From: Progne subis subis
Lineage: Eukaryota; Chordata; Aves; Passeriformes; Hirundinidae
Assembly: GCA_022316685.1 (NCBI GenBank)
Contig: JAKJHU010000053.1
Span: 2,287,636-2,351,635, forward strand
Length of the DNA stretch: 64,000 bases
Direction: 5' to 3'
The translations under genes were made by a program, and so were the position numbers. How positions within the stretch are numbered: position 1 is the stretch's first letter; each line of letters opens with the position of its first letter. Positions 53,447-64,000 of the stretch are shown in pieces. The notes beneath the pieces are model-generated. The model did no database searches. It was given only the letters and a program-made list of their open reading frames with translations, and was not told the origin of the DNA.

Positions 53447-56418
53447 GCCAGCCCAAAGCAGAGTGATTCAAGCTGGACGGGCAGAACAAGAACGAAGCCA
53501 GGCTCTCAGTGAGGCAAATACCAAACCATCAAGCTAACAAGGTAACATTCCTCTGAACACAGCATTTCCCACGGATCACCAGTGCCACAACTTAACTTCA
53601 TACTGGCATTTAATTAATGAAAACGCTGTGTGATGGTCATGTGAACAGAGGTTAGTTTTCAGATGTTTTTCAGATTTCTGCAGTAGCAAAAGTGGCTGGT
53701 CATGAAGAAACAGATGAGCTCTTGCAAAACTATTTATTGTCTAGGAAGAAAAAAAAAAATATATTTGCTCCAGAGAAGGTCAGCTTGCTTGAAGAAAGCC
53801 TGTTGACAGCAGGGAATCCTGCTATCATTTGTGCTTGCTCAGTAATTAGAGCTGGATACAGGAAAACACTGGAATCCATCACCATCAACCAAGACAAAAT
53901 CCAATCAGGAAATACATTAAAAAATTAATATAATCAAAAAAGCAAAGGACCTAACAGCAAATCACTGAAGCCAAAACCAGACACAGTTGTTTACTACACT
54001 AAAATAAAATTTTAAAACCTCAAAACCTGTAGATAATTTACTCACATGACATATTTTACTACTGCTCCCAAACACTTGCAAATCCCGTATGTATATTTCA
54101 AAATAAAATGAATTATTTATGTCTTCTTTAAAGATTACAAGAAATTTACAGGCACATTATCTATAAAGACACAACCACAGCAGCCTGACCTGAGTAAATC
54201 AGAGGATTCCACATGCCAACTGATGCTCAAATATAAAGATTAAAACCAGAATGCAGCACTGACAGCTGGTAAGAACTTTGGAAATTGCTAAAAGTCAGCA
54301 AAATAATAATCAGAGCCACTAATCAGGGGCCCAGACCTGGCCCCTGTAAGTCTGCCAATCCTACCAGTTTTGTGGGCCACGCAGCAGTACTGGATATTGA
54401 ATTCTCTCTCTTCACCCTTGGGTGACTGGGACAAATAGCAGTATATACCCACTGGATTTATCTTCCCTGAAGAATTCTCATTTCTTTCAAGTGTTGTCTT
54501 GAACGAAAGCACTCCATCCCAACTGCTGCAGTGCCCTGGGTACCTTACTAACTCCTACATGGCTCTGATTACAGAACAAGCAAGTTCCTTTTCCACTGAG
54601 CTCTTAATATTTCCTCCTGTGTCTTATTAAAATTTCTTCCCAGCTTCTTCTTTGGTTGCCATTTATCTTTTGTACAGATGAAGTCTGCCCAATCCAGCAA
54701 GTCCAGGTTCTCGTTACTGCAGAAATAGCACTGATGCAGGAATTTTAAATATGTGGGTTTAGCTTGGTGCGTACTCATTGGGATAACTGTGAATGCAGTG
54801 TAAGAATTACTCATTGCAGTGATTTCAAAAGGATACTTTAACAGCTCTTTGTAAAAAAGGAAGTTTGAGCTTCTGAATCACCTATGGAAAACAATCAAAT
54901 CTGCTTTTTTTTTTTTTTAAACTAAGAACACTGTCTTTTTGTTGTATTCCAGTAAAGCTTCTTCATTGTAACCGAGCATATTGCACAATGCCAATTTTCA
55001 GCCTCTGGTGTCATTGGGAAATTCTCACTCGAGTAACTTCCATTCAGTCCTAGCCAAGAGCATTAGAATTGTATAAAGCTGACATGCTTTACCCAGAGAA
55101 CAGCACCCAACCAATCCATTTCAAATAATCAATAAAGTTTACTATACAGACCCAAAATTCAATATTGAGGACACATCTTTGAAGTAATCTAGAGTACCAT
55201 CCCTAGGAAAAAGTCACTCACTAAAGCCACTTCATTTTAATTTTGTGTTTGGTTTTTGTGGTTGTATTTTTTTTTTAATAGACAAACAAGATTATGACGG
55301 AAATTATGCAATAGACAGAAAAGGGGCTTATCTAAAGTAAATAAAGCCTCCTGTTTGCAACCAGCTGACAGCATTTGGTATTTCTCACTCCTTCCCTCCT
55401 CCCCCTCTTCAAGAGCAACTTTACTAGTTACAAATCAACTTTCAGGTGAGTAATGACTCCCTTCTCAGTGTGGCCATTCTCATGGCACCACTGAGCAGGA
55501 AAATTGATAGGATATGGTGCAAATTTGACAGTGAGCACTTCAGACACCAAATGCTGCTTGAACTCGCACAATTGTTTTACCTTCACTTTTTGCAACACTA
55601 GGTGCATTATGAAGAGCAATGCAAGCTTGAGATGCACCAATCAGTAAGTTCAATGCAACTCAGGAAGATTTATAGAGTTTCTATGCCAGTAACTCCAACT
55701 TGCGCAGACTTTTAGGTCTCAACCCCTTCCTCAACTCCTCTTCCTTAGATTTTGTGTGAACACCATCACACAACTTTGAGACGGCCCCCAAAAATGTCTT
55801 GCATTAATCAAATTACACAGCACCAGCAGGTAAGGGCTGCCTGTGGGTTTTTAGTGACAAAGAGCATAGGGGCAAGATGTTCAGGATGAGTGGAGTCTCA
55901 TCCAAACCTTCTCTACAGATCAATCCTCTCAGTGAGTTACAGGCAGTCACATTTTCTCCTGTCAGCCATCAGAGGAAGAACATTGAGGGCAGTGCTCCTG
56001 AGTGTCTCACATGAGCCAGGAACAGAGGAAGTTGCCTGTGAGAGCTCCCAGACAACCAAAGCAGAACTGTCAGGCTGAGTTCTCCTGCTTGACCTCTCAG
56101 GTAACCATGGACCCCAGGCTACATCTGACTGTACAAAGACCCAGATCCATGGACACTCTGACATACACACACTACCAAATCAACTAGAAAAATGGAAAGG
56201 ACAGAGGTACCACGGTACTCAAATGAGAACTTTCAAATCAGAAACGCAACCAGAAGTAGTTGGGACAGCAACCTGACACTGTCCCCAACAAGGTGCTTTA
56301 AACAGAACATCAACACATTTATCTACAAATTCCTCCCCCTTTTTTTTTTTTCTATCCAGCAGTAATAGGTCAGACGTCCCATGTACGTGCAGGAACTCCA
56401 GCCGGCTGCACTTTGTGG

Positions 56419-56472
56419 GCAGTGTTGACTCCATATGTTTCACTTGCAGTGTTGACTCCATATGTTTCACTT
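56419..56472. repeat. Perfect 27-base tandem duplication
   Basis: Two identical 27-base units beginning gcagtgttgactccatatg lie head to tail. Their perfect identity suggests a recent event. The length is a multiple of three, so the overlapping minus-strand frame is kept open. Confidence 0.95.
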
Positions 56473-56728
56473 GCCATGTCTCTTCCCACCTACCGAATAC
56501 ACAGGGATCAGCATCTGGACTCCTCACTGCTGCTGGCAACACAGACACATAAAAAGGTCCAATTTTCAGCCCTGGAGCCACAGGTACTTCTGGCACAGTG
56601 CCTGCTCTCATCTCAGCCCACATAAGGCAGGTACTATTTACTTTGTCAAAACGTTCAGAGACATTTAACCTGCCCAAGGACTGTCCACTTGTTTGCCCAC
56701 GGGTGAGAGGAATGAAATTAGTCATTAT

Positions 56729-56744
56729 AAAGAAAGAAAGAAAA
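56729..56744. repeat. (AAAG)n microsatellite
   Basis: About four aaag units occur in a short plus-strand purine run. Confidence 0.75.
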
Positions 56745-58964
56745 CCTCCTACAGCTCCTCTTTTCCCCTCTGTTGTGAGGAACACGCCCAGCTGAAGTGA
56801 TTCCAGCAGAGGCAAATACCCTGAGCCTTTAGCAGTAACATAAAGGGGAGTGAACAGGGGGAAACTCTCCACGGTCTGGATCCCTGAATGGGGCAAGACA
56901 GGATGGGGTGTCCCAATATGCCCTTCCTCTTACGTTGTTATCTAAGACATCTAGACTAAAATCATCAGACTTAGTACTTTATCATTTCAGATTTTGCACA
57001 AAAGTCTTGAAAAATCACACCATCCACTGCAAAGAGTAATTTTTGGTTGACTTATCCCAAATTTCAGAGAACAACTGTTTACTGATACTCTCACAGAGGT
57101 AGTCAACAACACAGAGAATGTCACACCTGTTCCTCTCAACCAAGCTAACAGACTTCTCTGTTTCAACACAATGGAGTCGAGTTCCCCAGGACAAGAACCA
57201 CTTTGGAACCCTTCTTCAGCCTGATGATGGGCCCCCAAAGCTTGCCCTAACTCTCTGCAGCAAGACATATTTTACCCTTAAGCATGTGTGGGGCTTTTTG
57301 ACTCATCTTTTCTGGTTGATAAAAACAAGCCATACAAGATACAAAGTGGAGAGAGGGAGGACAAAGCAAACAGGACCCTTTTTTACTTTTTTTTTTTCCT
57401 GTAGAAAAATAAACAAACCCTGGGAGCCTTATGGCACAGGAGGTTCTAACTGTTCTCTGTAGACCTTCCAAGCACAAGAAAAGAAAAACAAAGCCATTAA
57501 GCCGGGCAATAACAATGCCAATAACCACATTCCAAAAGCCATGGTGCAGTTAAGGTGCCTCACTGCTGCATCATTACCACAATGCATCATGGCAGGTAAG
57601 AAATGTGGAATTCTCCAAACCTATGGAAATGAAAATCTCACATCAATTCCAGGAAAAATCAGGGAAAAGTCTTAACCTTTCTCCACTTGATTAGCACCTG
57701 CCACATTTAAAAGATGACAAAAATACTCTTTGTCTTCCCTTAAAATGTGGAAATTTACCAGGGAGTATTTCCTCAGCAATGATCCTCCTGCACATGGCTC
57801 ACCAGTGTTCTGTCATTCCAAATGCCTCTGGAAACATCAGCAGGATCCAGATACCCCAATTAAAAGCTGGCACATACTCAACCACAGATGTTTGTTCTCC
57901 AACTACTGTCCAATGACTCCCCCTGCAAAGCTTTCCCTCCAGCACTGCATTCTGCAACTGGCGAGAGTGGATTTGGGAAGTCTGCAATAGTTTAAAATAA
58001 ATGTATCACTTTCCTAATGAAAACTGGGAAGTTTTTCTAGGCACAGTACAATCAATTTAGTTCTGTTATTCATAAAAGCTCTTAAAACCTGTCTCCAAGT
58101 CTCTCCTACACTCCAACTATCTTTTATTAGATAAATGTAGATCCTAGAAACTTAATTGTTGCCCTTCTGATACAACTGCCTCCTGTCTTCAACTCCCAGT
58201 CAGAGCTACTGAAGGAGATATTGCCATTAACTGAAGCCTTTTCTTCAGTAAAATCCACAGCATGAAAAATGCAGAAATAGGTCACTTGGAACAAGGAGGC
58301 CACAACCACACAGAATTTGCAACCAACACACAGACCACCTATGGCAAAATAATGGTACACAAAGATGCTCAGCCTTCACTACAGAGCTCTGCACGTCACT
58401 GCTCTCACGGTTCATGAGGCTCACACAAAATGCTGTTTGGGGAAGAGCACCAAGATGAACTTAGGAAGAGGCAAGCAAAAGGAAAAAAGCCAACCCATTC
58501 TACATATTTAACAATGAGCTAGCACAGACTGTGCACCCACTACAGCAGAAAAGGCCTATTCTGTTTACCTGCTGTTATATAGATCAAAACCAAATTATTT
58601 ACATGAAATTTTCCTTAACAAACAACGTTCAAGTGGAAGTCATAAGTAGCTTACTTGAAAAGACAACAGGCAGCATTGAACTACAGCATCTCCTAGAAGC
58701 TAAAATGGAAATGCCCTACAACCTTTCTTTTTTGAGCTGGTCACTTGAACAGAGAAGTTCTGGAAACAAACAAAATACCATCAAAATCAGTATTCTGATT
58801 CCTCTTCATGGCATGAAATCAATTTCCACCCTACTAAACCAGCTGACTGGTTTTACCAGCATCACCTGAGCTTAGCATTTAACTTACTTATTTTTCAATG
58901 GACTATCCCTTGAATTTTTCAGCATCTTGGGATGCTTGCTGATTGTTTAAATGTATTTATCAGG

Positions 58965-59290
58965 AGATATACCAGCCTGGAAAGAGAAAAATTGTGTGGG
59001 AGCCTATCAGTGTAATAAATACCTGATGGGATGGTGCAGGGGGGATGGAGTCAGTGGTGTCCAGGGTAAGGACAAGAAGCTTTGGGCACTAACTCAAACA
59101 CAGAAGGGTTCTGTCTCAACACCAGACGTTGTGAGGTTGACTGAGCACTGGCAGAAATTGCCCTGGGGGGCTGCAGAGTGTCCATCCTTGAAGACATCCA
59201 AAAGCCACCAGCAAGTGGCCCTTCCTGAGCAGGGGGTTGAATCAGATTACCTCCAGAGGTCCCACCCAACCTCAGCCACTTGGTGATTCT
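58965..59290 (+). mobile_element. CR1 LINE, 5'-truncated 3' end
   Basis: The order of motifs follows the 3' end of avian CR1. It reads ccagcctggaaagagaa, aataaatacctgatggga, gatggagtcagtggtgtcca, actcaaacacagaaggttct-like sequence, gactgagcactggcag, gagtgtccatccttgaagac, caaaagccacc, gtggcccttcctgagcaggg, then acctccagaggtccc and caacctcagcca, ending gtgattct. CR1 is a sauropsid non-LTR retrotransposon, and copies are usually cut short at the 5' end, as here. The reading frame is broken and the copy is inactive. It lies antisense to ARVCF in the large intron and is the best single marker of a bird or reptile genome. Confidence 0.88.
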
Positions 59291-62200
59291 CTTGCTCCAA
59301 ATTACATCCTACTGTTTTTGAAATTATAAAACTGCATTCCAGTTCCTCTCCAGACACTCCCCACCTAAAGCAAGCCAACAGGGAAAAACAAACCTCAAAG
59401 CCTTTCTGAATTGCCTCCCCCACATTCAAACCTGCAGTGGCCATAAGCTCTTGCATAGTAATGATCAGCTTTACTTGGGGCTAAATAAACAGACTTCGCT
59501 CAGCACCGCTTTCTAACTGTGGCACAAAAGATTGGGAGTTTCCTTTTGCTCATCAGACAGGCAAATAGATACAAAAGTAAGTCTGGAACTTCGGAAGAGT
59601 TTGTCTTCCGCATATCTACCCCATCGAAGAACAACTGTCCAAATAATATGCCATAATTTTAAATGATACAAAGTAAAATAAGAAATATCAGTTCCACAAA
59701 GTACACCCCTCAAAATTCCAGAAGCACTGATCTTCTCCCTCAGATAACCCCGAGTTACAGCCCCTGGTTTCCTCAGTGCAGAGCACAGTATCCAGGAACT
59801 GCGACCTGCTTACCTTTATCTCAGAAACAAAGTGCTGACAATCCAGATTTCATTCCTTTAAGGGAAGGAGCAAAAGTTCAAAGTTATCTCCAGGAGATGT
59901 GCTAAAGCCTGCCTGGTGTGTCTCACCTCCCCACTCCCCAGCTGGACTGGATGGCCTGGCAAAGCTGTCTCTGCTCCCCTTCAGCCTCCCGTGATCCTGC
60001 CAAAGGGATCGCTTCAGCAAGTCGAAGCATGCCAACATACCCTTCAAAAATCTCCCTTTTTAAAAAGCTCCTTAAAATCCAGCTCTTCAGTCATCATTGT
60101 AAACATCTCCCCACTCTCTTACTATGTGACCTAACTTATTGAAAGAGCAGGTTCCTGAGATCTGGCAAATCAACCCCCTTAAATCAGGCACCTTTAATTA
60201 CATGGTCCCCACAAGGGTTAAGGAAAGAGGCATGTTCTTATATATGTCCTTTATACCTGCAATATATTCCTAATACTCTTACAGATACCTGCTCTCTGTC
60301 ATACTCTGTGCTTGTTTAACCTTTACATCATTGTTGTCTAGAATTAATTCCATGTAATCTCTGACAGACTGTCTCCATGGCACTGACACATCACCCCACA
60401 TTATTACATGCTGACATTCACAGCCACTTCATGAGAAAAATGGTGCTCGCTTAGATGCTAAATCAGCAGCCATAGTATGCTCTAATGTGCTTCTCACTAA
60501 ATTGATCCTTGCTATTGTCAGCCACAAAAATGCAACTAATACATTGCACACAATCTTCATTCATCACATTTCAATTAAACTTCAGTAAGACTGACTTCAA
60601 GAGTGCCACCGTCATCACCAGATGGCTGAAAGCTCAACTCAGCACCAGCAAACATAACTTGTTGGGCCATCAACACTCTCCATTTAGCAGCCTCCTGCTC
60701 CTGTTTGGTAGCAACTCACAGTCCCCTAAAGCAAGAAAAACCCCAAAGATAACCCAGAGCTTGGATCTAGTCTGACAGTCTGCAGCATTCAAGCCACCTA
60801 CAAGGCCTTGTACAGAGCAAAGACCTCGTCATGGAATGTGAGAACAGCAGAGCCTCCAGTCTCCCTGCTATGAAGTATTTACATATGCATGTGGATGCTT
60901 TTTGGATCTGGAAAACTTAAGGAAGCTGAAATTTTCAGAAGTATATTACAAGTGAGGCATTGAGTAGCTCCCAAACCTTCTTGATAGCCAACATCTTTCT
61001 GCACTTAGAAAATTCAATGAGCTAAAGGAAGAAACATTTAACTATCTGAATTACCTCCAAAATGAGGAGTACTGGGCTATAGATTTATCTTCTTCACCAC
61101 CTCTTGTATTACTTCAACAGTCAGCTAAATATAGAAAAATGGTAATTATTTAGCACATCTTTAAAGCAACAATTTCCCTCCCAATTAACTTCCAGTTCCT
61201 CAGATTAATTATCTACTCAAGTTTTCTCAATGCTCACACTGCAAGAAGCTGAATCTGTTTCCTGTAAATTAAGTCACCTTTAGAAATAATGACCCTAAAA
61301 GAACTTTCTAAGCAAAGAACCAGAAGTCCACTCCACTAAATCTGCCTGGATGGGGAGCAGGCAGAAATGGCTATCACCAGACAGTAAACTCTGGAGCATG
61401 AACTCAAGTTAACAGCTTTCACTTGTGCTCAGGGTAAATGACCCCAACATAATAACAAGTAGTTCCAGCCCAAGTAAGAATGAAACTCATCCCCCCCCAC
61501 AAAACCCAGGGATCATCATTACTGCTCACAACATCAGCCACTGTGGAGCCCAACCCAGGAGTCTTAATGTCTACTGAGCCTGCAGACAGTCCAGGCCTAC
61601 TTCCGTTAAGTTTAGAGACAAAGCTCCTGTAAATTTCTCTAATTTATGACTGGAGACTTGTGGAGAGAAGTGGAAAGCAGAGAGATCAAGCACTGCCTTC
61701 CCGACACCAGAGCAGAAGTACCACCAGGGCAGTGCAATGCAGGCTGCTGCACACAGATCAGGCAGAAACCATGCAGACCTTTCTCCACCCAGAGCCAGGA
61801 GAAGATTACTTCCAACAGCTCCTATTATTTTCTTCTCAGCATTTCTCTAGTCTGCTACCCTGTGGCCTTATCCTAGAAAGGGCACTGTTCCAAAAGCCAA
61901 AGAACAAAGCAAGAGAGGCACTTTACCTCAGAGGAAGGCACAGAGCTCCCCAGCACAGCAGAGCCCTGCCTCACCAGGGGACACAGACTCTCCTGTCCCA
62001 GGACACTGCTCACCCAGCTGGGACACGACTCACCTTGAGCCTGCATCTGAAACCTGCCTTCAGATTTAATCCAGTCCTCTGACGTGCACCTGCATGGCTT
62101 TTGTCTCATGGTGGAGGCATGAGGGGGCATGAGATTCTTTGCAGATGAGAGATTACTTCAGCATTGTACAACAAGAAGAAAAAAAACCCTTACTACTCAA

Positions 62201-64000
62201 AGGTCTGTCATTTGAGCCCAACAAAGGGGAACTTTTAGAACAAAGCATTTCTGAAATCAAATATCTGCTAAAAGCTTACACATTTCAAGCCTGTCTAGAT
62301 TACCAACTATGTCAAAGTGGAAATGCACAATCAGACAATAGAAAGAAGGCAGGGTTAGCATATACTGCAATGATCTTATAAAATATTTAAGCAAAGCATG
62401 TGACCATTGATAATATGCACCTCGAACAATAGGCTGTGCACATAAACAACGTGGGGCTTTGAGGTTTCTCCTCCAAACCACTAGCATATGAGCATCTGTG
62501 GGTGGGGAAGAAAACAAAGTTTAAGAAAGAAAAAATAAGCCATATACACAGGGACACATTCCATATTTGCATGGTTAAGTCCCTGTAAAGTATATTTTTA
62601 ATATTATGCACATTCTAGCTTAGGAACAGACACATGTACACATTAAGAGGTTCGGGAACCTTTAGTTTTTTGAGGAAACAACACAAGAGGAAGGATTCTG
62701 CTAAGAACAAAGCTCTCATACTTACCTCCAGTCAGCAACTTTGGCAGGTTAGAAACGCACTGAGGCTGGTCAAACCCAAACAAATCCATGGTTTAATTAT
62801 TAATAAAGCCCCCACCCCAGCTAAGGCAGGCAGGCAGCTGTACAAGAGTATAAACACATTAAATTACAGTATTTTTAATTCACCTGCTTAAAAATCAAGC
62901 AAAGGTAATTTTTTTTAAAAATCAGAATACCAGAAGGAGACCAGGTAACAGGACTAACTTAATCTCTCTTCTGAATCCAGATCTCTTCTGAATCACACAC
63001 TTTATCTGAGCACAGCACCTATTCCTGAAACCAACCATGGGAAAAGCCTGGGTAGGCTCCCTTCCTGCTCCAAACCCCAGACCAGAGAAACTCCAGGAAA
63101 ATTAAGCTACCAGTGATAATTTCTCCTAAGAAACACCCCATCAGAGATGATAATTATTTGCATGCCTTGCTGTACACTAAACAGACTGACATCAGGCAAA
63201 TGCAAGTTCTACAGGACCTCATACAGAAGACCAGCAGCAAAATTTTCACTTGCTTACCAACCAGAGAGGAGGGGAAGGCTTGCATCCAGGAAATATTCCA
63301 GGTACAGTGTCACAAATCAAAATTTGGGGGAAAAGTGTGATGGAGGTTATAGGCTGCAGCTATGGGTTTATGAAATTCATGTCAGCTTGGGGACAGGCTA
63401 AAGCAGAAAAAGGTAACTCAGAATAGCTTACTTCAACCCTTGGTAAGTAGTAAAAATACAAAAACATTGCCTAGGTTAAAACACAGCAGACCCTGTTTAT
63501 GCTCAGAGGGAAAATATAAACAATTAAGAATGCATCTTATCATGCCCTTTGTCCTCCTTAGTATACCTTCATTACCACTGATCAATTTTTCTGGAAAAGG
63601 TGAACAGCAGGTTCAAATCCAAACCCTTGAAAAGACTTTAATTAATGTCTTTAAGCTGAGAGTGACCCGTTGTAAACAAACATTCTTCTATAGATGCAGT
63701 ACATTTGATCATCACTATGACCCCCATCGAACACCACACAGTTTCCCTGAAGGAGCTAATGTTATGCCAAATTCCAGAAGATAATGAAGACTCTTTTCAT
63801 AGCTACTGCACCTTGGATGTCAGCAGAACACTGTACCAGCTTAAACAGCTGAGAAGACAAAGATGAAAAACAAAATACAAAGAAAGCAACTAGAAACAAA
63901 TTCTACTCTGGAAATTTATATTTTAAGGCATTTAGACCTGTAACACTGACACTTCTCCATAAACTGGTGTGGTAGTCAAGTCTACACCCCAAAGAAACCT

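Larger units (their letters stand above)
56219..56896 (-). other. Unrecognised 225-codon open reading frame
   Basis: This is the longest open frame in the window outside the ARVCF exons, running from Met at 56896 to a stop at 56219. I do not recognise any domain, signal peptide or membrane segment. A hydrophobic patch GGFLSFFIMTNFIPL occurs around residues 51-65. The repeated motif QVKHMESTL arises from a 27-base tandem duplication, and KKKK comes from a T-rich run. Low-complexity contributions and the absence of any recognisable homology argue for chance or for a non-coding transcript. The length is somewhat more than expected by chance in this composition. Confidence 0.12.
23577..64000 (-). 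other. ARVCF: ARVCF 5' intron, partial (more than 40 kb)
   Basis: Everything right of the exon at 23576 reads as intron, or intron plus untranslated 5' exons that cannot be seen without transcripts. The N-terminal coding exon expected next, with a Met followed by the family's ASILASVKEQE-type coiled coil, does not appear in any minus-strand frame. The sequence is AT-rich with scattered moderately GC-rich patches. Recognisable contents are listed separately: CR1 pieces, a MIR-like remnant, a local direct repeat, microsatellites, two CpG patches and one long unrecognised frame. TANGO2 is the neighbour expected on this side from conserved vertebrate gene order, but no part of it is recognised here. 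Confidence 0.75.

Noticed and set aside
63610..63622. A tRNA B-box-like string (ggttcaaatcc)
   Set aside because: No A box at the right distance and no cloverleaf arms, so a single short motif is not evidence of a tRNA or tRNA-derived SINE.
1..64000. Prokaryotic features: operons, CRISPR arrays, insertion sequences
   Set aside because: The window has spliced exons, vertebrate-type introns and a CR1 LINE. No regularly spaced repeats or dense gene layout is present.

Overview
This is vertebrate nuclear DNA, most likely from a bird. It holds an internal part of one gene on the minus strand: ARVCF, a catenin of the p120/delta-catenin armadillo family. Long AT-rich introns, GT-AG splice sites, isolated GC-rich exons, a CR1 LINE 3' end and very few recognisable repeats together suggest a bird. 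A crocodile or turtle cannot be excluded from sequence alone, and I cannot name the species.

Four consecutive coding exons are supported, in transcription order (right to left): 23576-23418, 15255-14648, 7705-7206 and 286-103. They join in one open frame with intron phases 0, 2 and 1, and the last exon ends in phase 2. Together they encode 483 residues plus two bases of the next codon. The first two exons give the N-terminal regulatory region after the coiled coil. The third gives the linker and the first armadillo repeats, and the fourth gives the next repeat. The rest of the armadillo domain and the C-terminus lie left of position 1. The coiled-coil N-terminus and the start codon are not visible and should lie right of position 64000, so the intron on the right exceeds 40 kb.

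Layout: 1-102 partial intron; 103-286 exon; 287-7205 intron; 7206-7705 exon; 7706-14647 intron; 14648-15255 exon, with a CpG-dense stretch running about 165 bases into the upstream intron; 15256-23417 intron; 23418-23576 exon; 23577-64000 partial intron. The large intron holds a clear CR1 LINE 3' end near 59.0-59.3 kb, a probable diverged CR1 piece near 32.4-32.6 kb, a MIR-like SINE remnant near 46.9 kb, a local duplicated pair near 38.6 and 39.3 kb, several microsatellites and homopolymers, two short CpG-rich patches (37.7 and 40.85 kb), and one unrecognised 225-codon open frame near 56.2-56.9 kb.

I see no convincing second gene, no RNA gene and no previously undescribed biological system. 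The most useful follow-ups are the possible internal ARVCF promoter at the 15.3 kb CpG patch with a well-placed internal Met, the homopolymer at a splice acceptor, and the 225-codon frame.
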